This document shows, piece by piece, positions 16,815 to 24,629 of a stretch of 28,988 nucleotides of DNA. The stretch covers positions 1 to 28,988 of the IMG/VR virus record IMGVR_UViG_3300042907_000762, one strand, 5' to 3'. The translations under genes were made by a program, and so were the position numbers. Numbering within the stretch: the stretch's first letter is position 1; every line of letters starts with the position of its first letter. Source of the stretch: a virus. The notes under the pieces were generated by a model. That model ran no database searches. It was not told the origin of the DNA and saw nothing but the letters and a program-made list of their open reading frames with translations.

Positions 16815-16834
16815 GGGGCGGCTTCGGCCGCTCC
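16815..16834 (+). terminator. UUCG tetraloop hairpin upstream of the primase gene
   Basis: GGGGCGGC-TTCG-GCCGCTCC forms an 8-bp stem with one G-T wobble. It lies 6 nt after the stop of the basic-protein gene and 26 nt before the primase start. As with the hairpin at 9250, no U-tract follows, so it is either a weak terminator or a processing/stability element. Confidence 0.5.
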
Positions 16835-16860
16835 CTCTATCAACCAAACGAGAAAGAATT

Positions 16861-18384
16861 ATGCTTGCACAAAGATTCATGGAGCTATTCTCCGGGCACA
16901 CGAGTGCTTACGGGACCTATGACATCGATGGCAAGAATACCGGCCTTAAGGTGCAGGGGACAGCCGTCACGAAACGAGCAGCAGTCATAGAGCCGCTCTG
17001 GGATGGTCACCTTGCAGGATCAAAGGGGATCGGTATTGTGCCAATCAGAGAGGACAACACATGCCTCTTTGGTGCGATTGACATTGACGAATACAAGAAT
17101 TTTGACTTGAAGGAAGCCGTTGAAGCTTGCGCCAAGGCTAAGGCACCAGTCGCCGTATGCCGCAGCAAGTCAGGAGGCGCACACATCTACATGTTCTTCA
17201 GCGAGCCGATACCAGCTGCTGATGTGAAACGAAAACTAGGTGAACTGGCCAGCGTGATTGGTCATCCTAATTGCGAGATATTCCCTAAGCAAGATCAAGT
17301 GTTGTCTGAACGCGGTGACGTCGGCAACTGGATCAACATGCCGTACTTTGAGGGCGATCAAACCAGTAGATACGGGGTTGCTGAAAACGGCAGCCCGATG
17401 AAGATCGAAGACTTCCTCACCTTTGCCGAAGGGCTAAAGCTTACAAGGGCTAACTTTGTGCGGCTTAAGTTTGCAGAAGCCAAGAGCAAGAAGCGAGCAT
17501 ACAAGGACGCACCGCCATGTATCGAGAAGCTGGCACAGACTGGCTTTCCTGAGGGTACACGCAACAACGGCTTGTTTAACCTATGCGTCTTGGCTCGCAA
17601 GATGAAGCCAGACGACTGGCAGCCATTGGTCATGCAGATGAACATTGACATCATGGACCCACCGCTGCCTGAATCAGAGGCCCACGGCGTCATCCAATCG
17701 ATGCAGAACAGCGACTATCAGTACACGTGCAGCAGGCCGCCACTACGACCCAACTGCAACGCAGGCATGTGCCGCATGCGGAAGTATGGCGTGGGGCAAC
17801 AGTCAGGAGCCCCGCGTCTATCATCCCTCAGCAAGTACAACACAGAACCTCCCATCTGGTTCCTTGACATGGACAACGGCATGCGCCTGTCGCTGTCCAC
17901 TGAGGACCTGCAGAATCAGGCAGGCTTCCAAAAGAGATGCATGGAGGCCATGAACTACATGCCGCCAAAGATGAACCAGACGCAGTGGAACCAGATGATC
18001 CAGGCACTGCTGCAAGATGTGGTGGTCATTGAGGCACCTGAAGATGCTAGCCCCAAGGGCCAGTTCATTGACCTGTTAGAACGTTATTGCACCGGCAAGG
18101 CGCAAGCCAAGCACCTTGATGAGATCCTCCTTGGCAAGCCATTCCATGACCGTGATGACAATCGTCACCTGTTCAGGCTGGCAGACTTCATCAACTTCCT
18201 TGACAAGCAGAAGTTCAAGGAGTTCAAGCTGAATCAGATCAGTTCAGCCATCAGGGATTATGGTGGTGAGACTCACACCTACAAGCTCAACGGCAAGCGA
18301 GCCACTGTCTGGTCTGTCCCAGCATTCTCGTTCCAGGACAAAGGCCATCAAACACCGGACTTTAGCAATGGGAGCTTGATATGA
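16861..18384 (+). CDS. Archaeo-eukaryotic-type primase (TOTE/AEP-like)
   Basis: The start is ATG 16861, the first after the hairpin, with a purine-rich GAGAAAGA upstream; it gives 507 aa. An AEP core is visible: catalytic AIDIDEY with D74 and D76, SKSGGAHIYMFF (103-113), then EIFPKQ (139-144) and GNWINMPY (155-162). The GTRNNGLFNLCVLARK segment (232-247) matches the helical region that follows the primase core in phage and TOTE-element primases. C290, C299 and C304 with nearby C220 may bind a metal. The C-terminal ~200 residues are unassigned. The role is probably RNA/DNA primer synthesis for the family A polymerase. No fused helicase is present; two separate helicase genes follow. Confidence 0.85.
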   Translation: MLAQRFMELFSGHTSAYGTYDIDGKNTGLKVQGTAVTKRAAVIEPLWDGHLAGSKGIGIVPIREDNTCLFGAIDIDEYKNFDLKEAVEACAKAKAPVAVCRSKSGGAHIYMFFSEPIPAADVKRKLGELASVIGHPNCEIFPKQDQVLSERGDVGNWINMPYFEGDQTSRYGVAENGSPMKIEDFLTFAEGLKLTRANFVRLKFAEAKSKKRAYKDAPPCIEKLAQTGFPEGTRNNGLFNLCVLARKMKPDDWQPLVMQMNIDIMDPPLPESEAHGVIQSMQNSDYQYTCSRPPLRPNCNAGMCRMRKYGVGQQSGAPRLSSLSKYNTEPPIWFLDMDNGMRLSLSTEDLQNQAGFQKRCMEAMNYMPPKMNQTQWNQMIQALLQDVVVIEAPEDASPKGQFIDLLERYCTGKAQAKHLDEILLGKPFHDRDDNRHLFRLADFINFLDKQKFKEFKLNQISSAIRDYGGETHTYKLNGKRATVWSVPAFSFQDKGHQTPDFSNGSLI

Positions 18385-18617
18385 AATTCAGAAAGAAACC
18401 TGTGGTCATTGAGGCTACACAGTGGTTCAAAGATGGTGACCATTTGTCCGTCATTAAGCACACAAGTCAAGACCCTCGCTTGCAAGGGTGCGGTCGAATC
18501 AGGACTCTGGAAGGTTGGCATATTGTGACCCCCGGCGACTGGATCATCACGGGCGTGAAGGGTGAGCACTACCCGTGCAAGCCAGACATCTTTGAGATGA
18601 CCTATGAGCCGGCCTAA
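18381..18617 (+). CDS. Conserved small phage protein (MKFRKKP family, 78 aa)
   Basis: The protein begins MKFRKKPVVIEATQW and ends GDWIITGVKGEHYPCKPDIF plus a few residues. This pattern is extremely common in tailed phages. The function is unknown; it looks like a single small beta-rich domain. The start overlaps the primase stop (ATGA), and the UvrD-like gene starts 14 bp before its end, so the three are translationally linked. Confidence 0.88.
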   Translation: MKFRKKPVVIEATQWFKDGDHLSVIKHTSQDPRLQGCGRIRTLEGWHIVTPGDWIITGVKGEHYPCKPDIFEMTYEPA

Positions 18618-20103
18618 CATCATCTTGGGGCCTCCGGGAACCGGCAAGACCACGACGCTCATGAACATCGTCGAGTCTTTGCTGGCGAAGGGTGTCAAGC
18701 CTGATGAGATTGGTTTCATCAGCTTCACCAAGAAGGCCACGACAGAAGCCAGGGACAAGGCTCGTGCCAGGTTTGGCTTTGAGGCTGATGCCATGCCGTT
18801 CTTCCGCACGATCCATAGTCTGGCGTTCAGGCAGCTAGGACTTAGTAGGCAGCAGGTCATGCAATACAACCACTATCAAGAACTTTGCAATGAGCTGGGT
18901 GTTGAGATCACTGGCACGGGCACCGGTGAAGATGGCACCTTGCTTGGCATGTCGCAAGGAGACAAGCTGCGGTTTGTTGAGGGCATGGCCAGGATCAGGT
19001 GCATACCACTCAAGCAGCAGTGGGAAGAATTAAATGACGATGAGCTTAGCTGGTTTGAACTTGAACAATACTCCAAGGCTCTAAAAGAATACAAAGAGAA
19101 CTCAGGCCTGATCGACTACACAGACATGCTTGAGTTGATGCGGTCAGAAGGCTTTGTACCTAAATTAAAGGCGCTGCTGGTGGATGAAGCACAGGATCTT
19201 TCTAAGCTGCAATGGCAAGTTGTTGAACGAATGATGGAGAAGGCTGATGAAGTTTATATTGCTGGAGATGATGATCAAGCAATCTTTCGCTGGGCAGGAG
19301 CTGACATCGATCATTTCATATCCTTGGATGGGAATGTGCGGGTACTTGACCAGTCGTACAGAATACCAGCGGTTGTGCACGACCTCAGCTTTGACATCAT
19401 TAGATCAGTCACTAGGCGGCGGGAGAAGATTTTCAAACCTGCTGGGCACCAAGGATCCATTAACTACCACAACGACATAGAACACGTTGACATGAGCCAA
19501 GGGACATGGCTCTTGCTTGCTAGGAATGTCTACATGCTCAGGGAATTGGTTGACTTATGCCATCGTGAGGGCTATGCCTACGAGTGTCAAGGATTCTCAC
19601 CTCGTAAGTCTGAGGCACTGCTAGCCATAAGAGCCTGGGAGAAGCTGCGCAAGGGTGAATACGTTGCTGCCAGCCAGTTGAAGCTGGTCTATGCGCACAT
19701 GTCAAAGCGGATGGTAGACCATGGCCACTTGTCATTGAAGACCCTGACGGAGAACATGATCAACATGGACATGCTGCATGAGAAGTATGGGCTGCAGACC
19801 AAGGCCATCTGGCACGTGGCTTTGGACCGCATCAGCGATGAGGAGAAGGAATATTTTCTGTCAGCCCTCAGGCAAGGGGAAGCTTTGAGTGGCGAACCCC
19901 GCATCATGATCAGCACGATCCATGGCAGCAAGGGTGGCGAGGCAGACAACGTGCTGCTGATCACGGACCTCAGCCCCAAGACCTACAACGGATACCAAGA
20001 GAATCAAGACGACGAACTGCGCGTGTTTTACGTAGCAGCCACCAGGACCAAGAAGAATCTACACATCATCACACCACGAACCCAAAGGTACTTTGACTTA
20101 TGA
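18604..20103 (+). CDS. UvrD/Rep-like SF1 DNA helicase
   Basis: This 499-aa protein has the complete set of SF1A motifs: GPPGTGKT (9-16), GFISFTKKA (37-45), TIHSLAFR (69-76), LVDEAQD (192-198), GDDDQAIFRWAGA (221-233), QSYRIP with R254, TIHGSKGGEAD (~437) and VFYVAATRTKKNL (~474). It is shorter than bacterial UvrD (about 720 aa), and the 1B/2B insertions are small. It is probably a 3'-5' helicase for replication or recombination, partnering the separate AEP primase. ATG 18604 overlaps the previous gene by 14 bp. Confidence 0.93.
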   Translation: MSRPNIILGPPGTGKTTTLMNIVESLLAKGVKPDEIGFISFTKKATTEARDKARARFGFEADAMPFFRTIHSLAFRQLGLSRQQVMQYNHYQELCNELGVEITGTGTGEDGTLLGMSQGDKLRFVEGMARIRCIPLKQQWEELNDDELSWFELEQYSKALKEYKENSGLIDYTDMLELMRSEGFVPKLKALLVDEAQDLSKLQWQVVERMMEKADEVYIAGDDDQAIFRWAGADIDHFISLDGNVRVLDQSYRIPAVVHDLSFDIIRSVTRRREKIFKPAGHQGSINYHNDIEHVDMSQGTWLLLARNVYMLRELVDLCHREGYAYECQGFSPRKSEALLAIRAWEKLRKGEYVAASQLKLVYAHMSKRMVDHGHLSLKTLTENMINMDMLHEKYGLQTKAIWHVALDRISDEEKEYFLSALRQGEALSGEPRIMISTIHGSKGGEADNVLLITDLSPKTYNGYQENQDDELRVFYVAATRTKKNLHIITPRTQRYFDL

Positions 20104-20738
20104 GCTTTCTAGTTGCAAACATACCTCCCGTAAAATGCTTTGTCCGCAGAGAATTTTTGTACAACCAAGAGTCCGGACACGGGGAACTTGAACCTTGCGT
20201 ATGGATGACGGCCAAGGCCATCAAGGGTCAGGCATTCCGAATCGAGTGCATGCTGACAAACTATGGCGCCTTGTACGACAAGCTGCCGATCAACGCTTAC
20301 GTATGGAAGCCCGTGGACAATCCGCTGCCGCTAGACTTCTTGCAGATCTGGGACTGTCTCTCATACGACATGGCAGTCATTGAGAAGTCCAACTTGCGAG
20401 GTCTCAAGGTCAAGTTCTTCGGCAAGGACAAGCAGTTCCACTTTGGCAACTACCTGTTCACCATTGACTTTGCTGCTCCCGATACAAACCGCATCGATAC
20501 CAGCTTCAGCGAAGGCGTGCAGGAGCATAAGAGTTACAACTTCATCCAACTCGACAATGGCCAGTTCGCTTGCCAGCCCAACAATAGGTGCCTGTGGTAC
20601 GACGTGTCATTGGTGCCAGCGGTCCTTAAGACACCAGACTTCAAGATACCAACAGAGGTCCACAGCGTTGAGAACCACGCGAAGTGGAGTGCCAAGGATG
20701 AGTGGTTCTATGGCTTTGAGGAGCTAAAGCATGATTGA
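20100..20738 (+). CDS. Conserved phage protein between two helicase genes (212 aa)
   Basis: The start overlaps the UvrD-like stop as ATGA; the end overlaps the SNF2-like start by 8 bp. It is a beta-rich protein with many aromatic residues: CVWMTAKAIKGQAFRIECML (~33-52), IWDCLSYDMAVIE (~83-95) and FHFGNYLFTIDF. I recall similar proteins in phages at this helicase-adjacent position, without known function. No nuclease or ATPase motif is visible. Confidence 0.8.
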   Translation: MSFLVANIPPVKCFVRREFLYNQESGHGELEPCVWMTAKAIKGQAFRIECMLTNYGALYDKLPINAYVWKPVDNPLPLDFLQIWDCLSYDMAVIEKSNLRGLKVKFFGKDKQFHFGNYLFTIDFAAPDTNRIDTSFSEGVQEHKSYNFIQLDNGQFACQPNNRCLWYDVSLVPAVLKTPDFKIPTEVHSVENHAKWSAKDEWFYGFEELKHD

Positions 20739-22167
20739 CTATAAATACAAGACCAAGCCGTTCGACCATCAAGACGCTGACTTCATGCTCAGCCGGGACA
20801 TGGACGAGTACGCCTTGTTTTGGGAGATGGGCCTGGGCAAGTCTAAGACCACGGTCGACACGGCTGCATGGTTGTATGCGACAGGCAAGATCAACGCCGT
20901 GTTCATCCTAGGCAACAAGGGTTCGTACCGCAACTGGGTGACCAAGGAGCTACCAGAACACATGCCAGACTACATCGATTGGGTCGGTACGTATTGGGAC
21001 TCATCGGCCAACACGGAACTCAAGAAGAGCTACGACTTGCTGCTGACACCCATGGAGCCGTTGAAGATCTTTGTCATGAACATCGAGGCACTGGCCTTTG
21101 ACCGCAGCTTTAAGATAGCCGATTCATTTGTCAACTGCCACAATACGCTGATGGTGATTGACGAATCCACGACCATCAAGAACAGGGACGCCAAGCGCAC
21201 AAAGGCGGCAGTGAAGATTGGACGCAAGGCCACGTACAGAAGGATCCTGACGGGATCCCCGGTGACTAATAATCCGTTGGACCTGTTCAGTCAGGCCTGG
21301 TTCCTCAACCCGCACTTGTTGGGCTGCACCAGCTACTACACATTCAGGGCAAAGTATGCAGAGATGGTCAAGATCACCGCAGGCAACAGGGCGTTCACTA
21401 AGGTCAAGGGCTTCAAGAACCTTGATGAACTCACCAAGTCTATTCAAAGCTGGTCGTCACGCCGCACCAAACTTGAGTGTCTGGACTTACCCGAGAAGAT
21501 CTACCAATACTACGAGGTGGAGCTTACGGACGACCAGAAGAAACACTACAAGTCACTTCGCGAGAAGGCTATGGCTGAACTGGAAGGCCAACTGGTCTCG
21601 GCACCGATCGTTCTTACAAAGCTGCTTCGGCTCCATCAGCTGGTGTGCGGCCATCTCACAACGGACGATGGCACTGTTATTCCGGTCGACAACAATAGGA
21701 TGAAGGCACTGATGGAGGTACTTGACGAGGCATCAGGCAAGGTCATCATCTGGGCAACTTACCGCGCAGACATCAAGGACATAGCGGCAGCCCTACAAGA
21801 AGAGTATGGCAAGCATGCAGCAGTGTCTTACTTTGGCGACACGACAGGTGAGGACAGACAGGAGGCCGTGCGCCGGTTTCAGACAGACCCCGATTGCCGA
21901 TTCTTTGTGGGCAACCCCCAGACCGGCGGCTTTGGTATCACGCTGACAGCTGCAACCAACGTGGTCTACTACAGCAACAGCTACAACCTGGAGCATCGGC
22001 TGCAATCAGAGGATCGTGCTCATAGGATTGGTCAGAAGAACGCAGTGACTTACGTGGACTTGATCTGCCGGAAGTCGGTGGACGAGAAGATCGTCAAGGC
22101 GCTGCGTGAGAAGAAGATGCTGTCGTCTAAGGTACTTGGCGACGAATGGAAAGAATGGCTTAGTTAA
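20731..22167 (+). CDS. SNF2-like SF2 DNA helicase/translocase
   Basis: This 478-aa protein has Walker A EMGLGKSKT (32-40), a DEAH-box variant VIDEST (142-147), motif III LTGSPVTN (173-180), and the C-terminal RecA lobe with GGFGITLTAATNVVYYS (~400) and SEDRAHRIGQ (~425-434). The HRIGQ motif is diagnostic for SNF2-type proteins. Phage members probably remodel replication or recombination intermediates. It ends the main early operon; 77 nt separate it from the convergent small minus-strand gene, with an 11-bp inverted repeat in between. Confidence 0.92.
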   Translation: MIDYKYKTKPFDHQDADFMLSRDMDEYALFWEMGLGKSKTTVDTAAWLYATGKINAVFILGNKGSYRNWVTKELPEHMPDYIDWVGTYWDSSANTELKKSYDLLLTPMEPLKIFVMNIEALAFDRSFKIADSFVNCHNTLMVIDESTTIKNRDAKRTKAAVKIGRKATYRRILTGSPVTNNPLDLFSQAWFLNPHLLGCTSYYTFRAKYAEMVKITAGNRAFTKVKGFKNLDELTKSIQSWSSRRTKLECLDLPEKIYQYYEVELTDDQKKHYKSLREKAMAELEGQLVSAPIVLTKLLRLHQLVCGHLTTDDGTVIPVDNNRMKALMEVLDEASGKVIIWATYRADIKDIAAALQEEYGKHAAVSYFGDTTGEDRQEAVRRFQTDPDCRFFVGNPQTGGFGITLTAATNVVYYSNSYNLEHRLQSEDRAHRIGQKNAVTYVDLICRKSVDEKIVKALREKKMLSSKVLGDEWKEWLS

Positions 22168-22173
22168 GGGGGT

Positions 22174-22239
22174 GGGGATGGTAGGGCTTAACGCGCTTCA
22201 CTTCGTCTTGCAAGAGCTAACCTACAAACTACCATCCCC
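22174..22239. terminator. Inverted repeat between convergent genes, probable bidirectional terminator
   Basis: GGGGATGGTAG (22174-22184) pairs perfectly with CTACCATCCCC (22229-22239) around a 44-nt loop. It lies exactly between the SNF2-like gene (+) and the small minus-strand gene, whose stop is at 22245. The stem is strong but lacks a clear U-tract on either side, so it may block or process transcripts rather than act as a textbook terminator. Confidence 0.5.
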
Positions 22240-22244
22240 AAAAC

Positions 22245-22433
22245 TTAGTCCTTGATTCGCAGGAAGAACTGCATGAATACGTCATTGGCCATTGTACGCA
22301 GCGCACTGCCAGGAAAGAACTGGTCTGGCCAGCCTTGTTCCTTATCCTTGAGGATATATAGACGCATGCTGTTGTCGTACTCGAGGCTCATGCCGTTCTC
22401 TCCGGCGATCTTTTTTGCTATAGCTACACGCAT
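22245..22433 (-). CDS. Small minus-strand protein of unknown function (62 aa)
   Basis: It begins MRVAIAKKIAGENGMSLEYD and ends MQFFLRIKD. AAAGGAG stands 7 nt before the ATG, a strong ribosome-binding site, and the gene is bounded by a hairpin on one side and a divergent promoter region on the other. It is one of only two minus-strand genes supported here. Size, basic N-terminus and divergent position suggest a small regulator or host-takeover protein, but no domain is recognisable. Confidence 0.72.
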   Translation of the reverse strand: MRVAIAKKIAGENGMSLEYDNSMRLYILKDKEQGWPDQFFPGSALRTMANDVFMQFFLRIKD

Positions 22434-22461
22434 GGGTAACTCCTTTCAAGCCACATTTTAC

Positions 22462-22482
22462 TACGTACTGCAGCAGTGCGTA
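22462..22482. promoter_or_regulatory. Operator-like palindrome
   Basis: TACGTACTGC-A-GCAGTGCGTA is an inverted repeat with 9 of 10 positions matching. A third half-site, GCAGTGCGTA, lies at 22532-22541, and AGTGCGTA recurs on the minus strand of the leader at 8190-8197. It falls downstream of the predicted minus-strand promoter, where a bound repressor would block the gene at 22245-22433. Confidence 0.45.
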
Positions 22483-22494
22483 CAATTAAGTACT

Positions 22495-22523
22495 AGTATA
22501 TGTCCTAGTAAATATTTTATAAA
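22495..22523 (-). promoter_or_regulatory. Predicted sigma-70-like promoter for the 22245-22433 gene
   Basis: On the minus strand TTTATA (22518-22523) and TATACT (22495-22500) are separated by 17 bp. The spacing is optimal and the -10 is close to consensus. It directs transcription towards the small minus-strand gene about 60 bp away and overlaps the upstream part of the plus-strand leader. Confidence 0.4.
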
Positions 22524-22606
22524 GAATGCGCGCAGTGCGTAGTTTCACACTAGAATCAATCCCATGCACAGCAATAACGCGGTGCTAAGAAAGAAGAAAG
22601 GTTATC
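22502..22606 (+). promoter_or_regulatory. Second copy of the early promoter/leader
   Basis: It matches 8148-8258 from GTCCTAG to the ribosome-binding site, including the 25-bp identical block (22548-22572), the TAGAAT -10 with GCGCGC 17 bp upstream, an AGCA/TGCT mini-hairpin and AAGAAGAAAGG. It drives the second gene cluster from 22607, so the two early operons should be co-regulated. Confidence 0.6.
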
Positions 22607-22774
22607 ATGAACACTTACATCAAGCTCATCATCAAGACCATCGGTTGCACAGAACCACGCGCCATGGAGATCTTCAATGAACTTTGCGGCATGGACATTC
22701 GCTTGGGTGCATCTAGCACAGCGAAGATCGTTCGCGCTATCAAAGAAGCCAACATCAACTCTGGCTGCCGCTAA
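22607..22774 (+). CDS. Small protein after the duplicated leader (55 aa)
   Basis: It encodes MNTYIKLIIKTIGCTEPRAM to ANINSGCR and is preceded by AAGAAGAAAGG. It is helical with a pattern (TEPRAMEIFNEL, SSTAKIVRAIKEA) that could form a small three-helix or HTH-like unit. No family is recognised. It is the first gene of the second early operon, so it should be made early and abundantly. Confidence 0.75.
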   Translation: MNTYIKLIIKTIGCTEPRAMEIFNELCGMDIRLGASSTAKIVRAIKEANINSGCR

Positions 22775-22784
22775 GGAGACGACC

Positions 22785-22958
22785 ATGGAAATTACTGTGC
22801 GCGTCACATCTGTCTATGGCCAAAAGACCATCTATCCAGTCTGCGAGACTGCCATGATCTTTGCCGACATCGCTGGCACCAAGACACTCAAGCCAACCAC
22901 CATCAACGCGATCAAGTCACTTGGCTACAAGATCGTCGTACAACAAGAGGAGATCTGA
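22785..22958 (+). CDS. Conserved small phage protein (57 aa)
   Basis: ATG 22785 is preceded by AAGGAG (22774-22779). The sequence has VRVTSVYGQKTIYPVCETA and AGTKTL followed by a helix and a strand (INAIKSLGYKIVVQ). Small proteins with the VYG..IYPVCE..  and AGTKTL pattern are frequent in phage early regions; their function is unknown. Confidence 0.8.
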   Translation: MEITVRVTSVYGQKTIYPVCETAMIFADIAGTKTLKPTTINAIKSLGYKIVVQQEEI

Positions 22959-22960
22959 TC

Positions 22961-23341
22961 ATGAGTGAACTTACAAGTTGGGAAGACATGACTCCCTTGG
23001 AGCAGGCGCAGTGCACCTACTGGGACATGTACAAAGATGCCTATGGCCACCGTCCGCGCGGCATCGATACAAGCAGCTGGACCTTGGCTGCCTTTGATGC
23101 AGAGTTTGCTGTTCTTGGCAAGATCATTGAAGAAGAGAATCAGCAGCGCAAGCAAGCAGAAGCAGCGGCTGTCGTTCGATTCGAAGAGCAAGTCAAGTCT
23201 TTCATCAAGATGGGCGCCAATGATCGCGAGACAGCGCTTCGTTGGTTCCATGAGGCTGAGCAAACCAACGGAGATGACGAATACCTCTGCTTCTGCCTTG
23301 GCCTTCCCTACCACTACTTTAAAAAATTGGAGACAGCATGA
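22961..23341 (+). CDS. Conserved phage protein of unknown function (126 aa)
   Basis: GAGGAGA precedes ATG 22961. The YWDMYKDAYGHRPRGI segment (~20-35) is a signature I associate with a common phage hypothetical family. The middle is a charged helix (KIIEEENQQRKQAEAAAVVR), and the C-terminus contains a CFCLGLPYHYF motif. It overlaps the next gene by 4 bp. No enzymatic motif is visible. Confidence 0.8.
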   Translation: MSELTSWEDMTPLEQAQCTYWDMYKDAYGHRPRGIDTSSWTLAAFDAEFAVLGKIIEEENQQRKQAEAAAVVRFEEQVKSFIKMGANDRETALRWFHEAEQTNGDDEYLCFCLGLPYHYFKKLETA

Positions 23342-24081
23342 GAATCGTATGGACAAAGGACGAGAAGCGCGCGCTGCGCGACTGCATGATCGACATCTGC
23401 TACGTGACTCCCACGATGAGCAACAAGGGTCTGCTGCGACACGCGCAGGAGGAGGTGATACCCTACGAACGCCGGCACATCATCACAGACCAACGTGTCT
23501 TCAACTACAAGGCCTTGATCGCCGAAGCACGTAAGGCAGCAGATGACCATCGCAACAAGGTCAATGCTCCGCCACCTAAGAAGATAGAGATCGTCGTGCC
23601 AGTGGCTCCTGAGCCGCCACCCCTTAAGATAGACACGCTCGGCAACCTGTTTGAGTTGCTTGTCGACGCCATCACGGATAGAGTGCTTGAGAAGCTTAAG
23701 GCACCTGTAGAGACTCCTGAACCTGAACCTGCTGCTGAGCAAGGCTTTGGCACTGGATGGCTAGATGAGCTGGAAAAGCTGACCATCAGACGCAAGGAGG
23801 CCAGGGTCAAACGATCTACAGTCCTGGTCGTCGGCCTGAATGGCAGCCAAGTTGATACAGTCAAGACACATCGGCCAGACCTTGACTTCACCTTTGTCAC
23901 GGCAGAACAAGCCCTGAGTCACTATACATTTCACAAGGACCATACGATCCTCATGACCAAGTTCATCAACCATTCCGTTCAGGCGAAGTATCGCAAGCAC
24001 GGCAACCTGCACTACTGCAATGGCGGCGTCAGTGACTTGAAGCACATACTGCAGGTCATCTTTCACAAGGAGGCAGCATGA
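23338..24081 (+). CDS. Modular protein: helical N-domain, Pro-rich linker, Rossmann-like C-domain
   Basis: This 247-aa protein has a basic helical N-terminal unit (~1-70; WTKDEKRALRDCM, DQRVFNYKALIAEARKA) that could bind nucleic acid. A Pro/Glu-rich linker follows (PPPKK, APEPPP, ETPEPEPAAE; ~75-140). The C-terminal domain (~160-247) has STVLVVGLNGSQVD, HTILMTKFINHS and NLHYCNGGVSDLKHIL. The last pattern (VVGL, later F-I-H-S, then GG) is reminiscent of DUF2325-like Rossmann folds; that comparison is tentative. The start overlaps the previous stop (ATGA), with GGAGA upstream. Confidence 0.75.
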   Translation: MRIVWTKDEKRALRDCMIDICYVTPTMSNKGLLRHAQEEVIPYERRHIITDQRVFNYKALIAEARKAADDHRNKVNAPPPKKIEIVVPVAPEPPPLKIDTLGNLFELLVDAITDRVLEKLKAPVETPEPEPAAEQGFGTGWLDELEKLTIRRKEARVKRSTVLVVGLNGSQVDTVKTHRPDLDFTFVTAEQALSHYTFHKDHTILMTKFINHSVQAKYRKHGNLHYCNGGVSDLKHILQVIFHKEAA

Positions 24082-24227
24082 AGATATTGGCAGACGTACT
24101 GATAGCCACGGTGTTTGGAGTATTTTTGGCGGTCTTATTTGCAGAGTGGATGGTCGGCTGCGGCGAGACCTATGTAGACGCTAAGGGGATCAGGCACCAG
24201 AACGAGTGCCTGTTCGTCAAGCGATGA
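24078..24227 (+). CDS. Small single-pass membrane protein (49 aa)
   Basis: AAGGAGG precedes ATG 24078. The protein begins MKILADVLIATVFGVFLAVL with a hydrophobic segment at ~4-25, followed by a soluble tail CGETYVDAKGIRHQNECLF containing two Cys. An inner-membrane anchor with a periplasmic, possibly disulfide-bonded tail is likely. It is flanked by overlapping genes on both sides (ATGA junctions). The function is unknown; a lysis role is not supported by the early location. Confidence 0.7.
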   Translation: MKILADVLIATVFGVFLAVLFAEWMVGCGETYVDAKGIRHQNECLFVKR

Positions 24228-24382
24228 ACATACACCAATATGGAGTACTTCACGGGCTAGGTTGGGTCGTCGTCTTGACCGATGGCTGGATCCTCCACTG
24301 GCACTGGCCATCGATGATAGGCCTGCTGCTCTTTATATGGAGCCTGTGGGGTATGTACAAGGAGACCAAAGATGGCTTTTAA
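24224..24382 (+). CDS. Small Trp-rich membrane protein (52 aa)
   Basis: It starts within the previous stop (ATGA). It is very hydrophobic and rich in Trp and His (LGWVVVLTDGWILHWHW, then MIGLLLFIWSLWGMY), consistent with one or two membrane passes and a short charged C-terminus. No family is recognised. The support is the start-stop coupling and the uninterrupted tiling of this cluster; the ribosome-binding site is poor, so expression depends on coupling. Confidence 0.55.
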   Translation: MNIHQYGVLHGLGWVVVLTDGWILHWHWPSMIGLLLFIWSLWGMYKETKDGF

Positions 24383-24629
24383 CGGCACAACAGCGGAAGA
24401 CATTTGTATGGCAGCAACAGGATGGAGGAAACGACAGATCATGGAAAAATATTGCTCATTTTGCAAACAAGAATGCGACGTCGACGAGATCGACGAAGGC
24501 ATTGGAGCCTATGAATACTGGGGAGCCACTGGCGTAGACGTGAAGATGGTCGAGGTCAGTAGCTGCTGCGGTGAAGAAGTACTTAACGAACCACCTGAGG
24601 AGGACGACAATGAAGAACTGGATAAGTAA
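24372..24629 (+). CDS. Small Cys-rich, possibly zinc-binding phage protein
   Basis: ATG 24372 has GGAGA 7 nt upstream (85 aa). ATG 24441, giving a 62-aa product starting MEKYCSFCKQEC, has GGAGG upstream at a longer distance and may be the true start. CSFC and C35 in the first half and a SSCC pair near 64-65 resemble a zinc ribbon. The AYEYWGATGVD segment is common in phage Cys-rich small proteins. Function unknown. Confidence 0.65.
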   Translation: MAFNGTTAEDICMAATGWRKRQIMEKYCSFCKQECDVDEIDEGIGAYEYWGATGVDVKMVEVSSCCGEEVLNEPPEEDDNEELDK

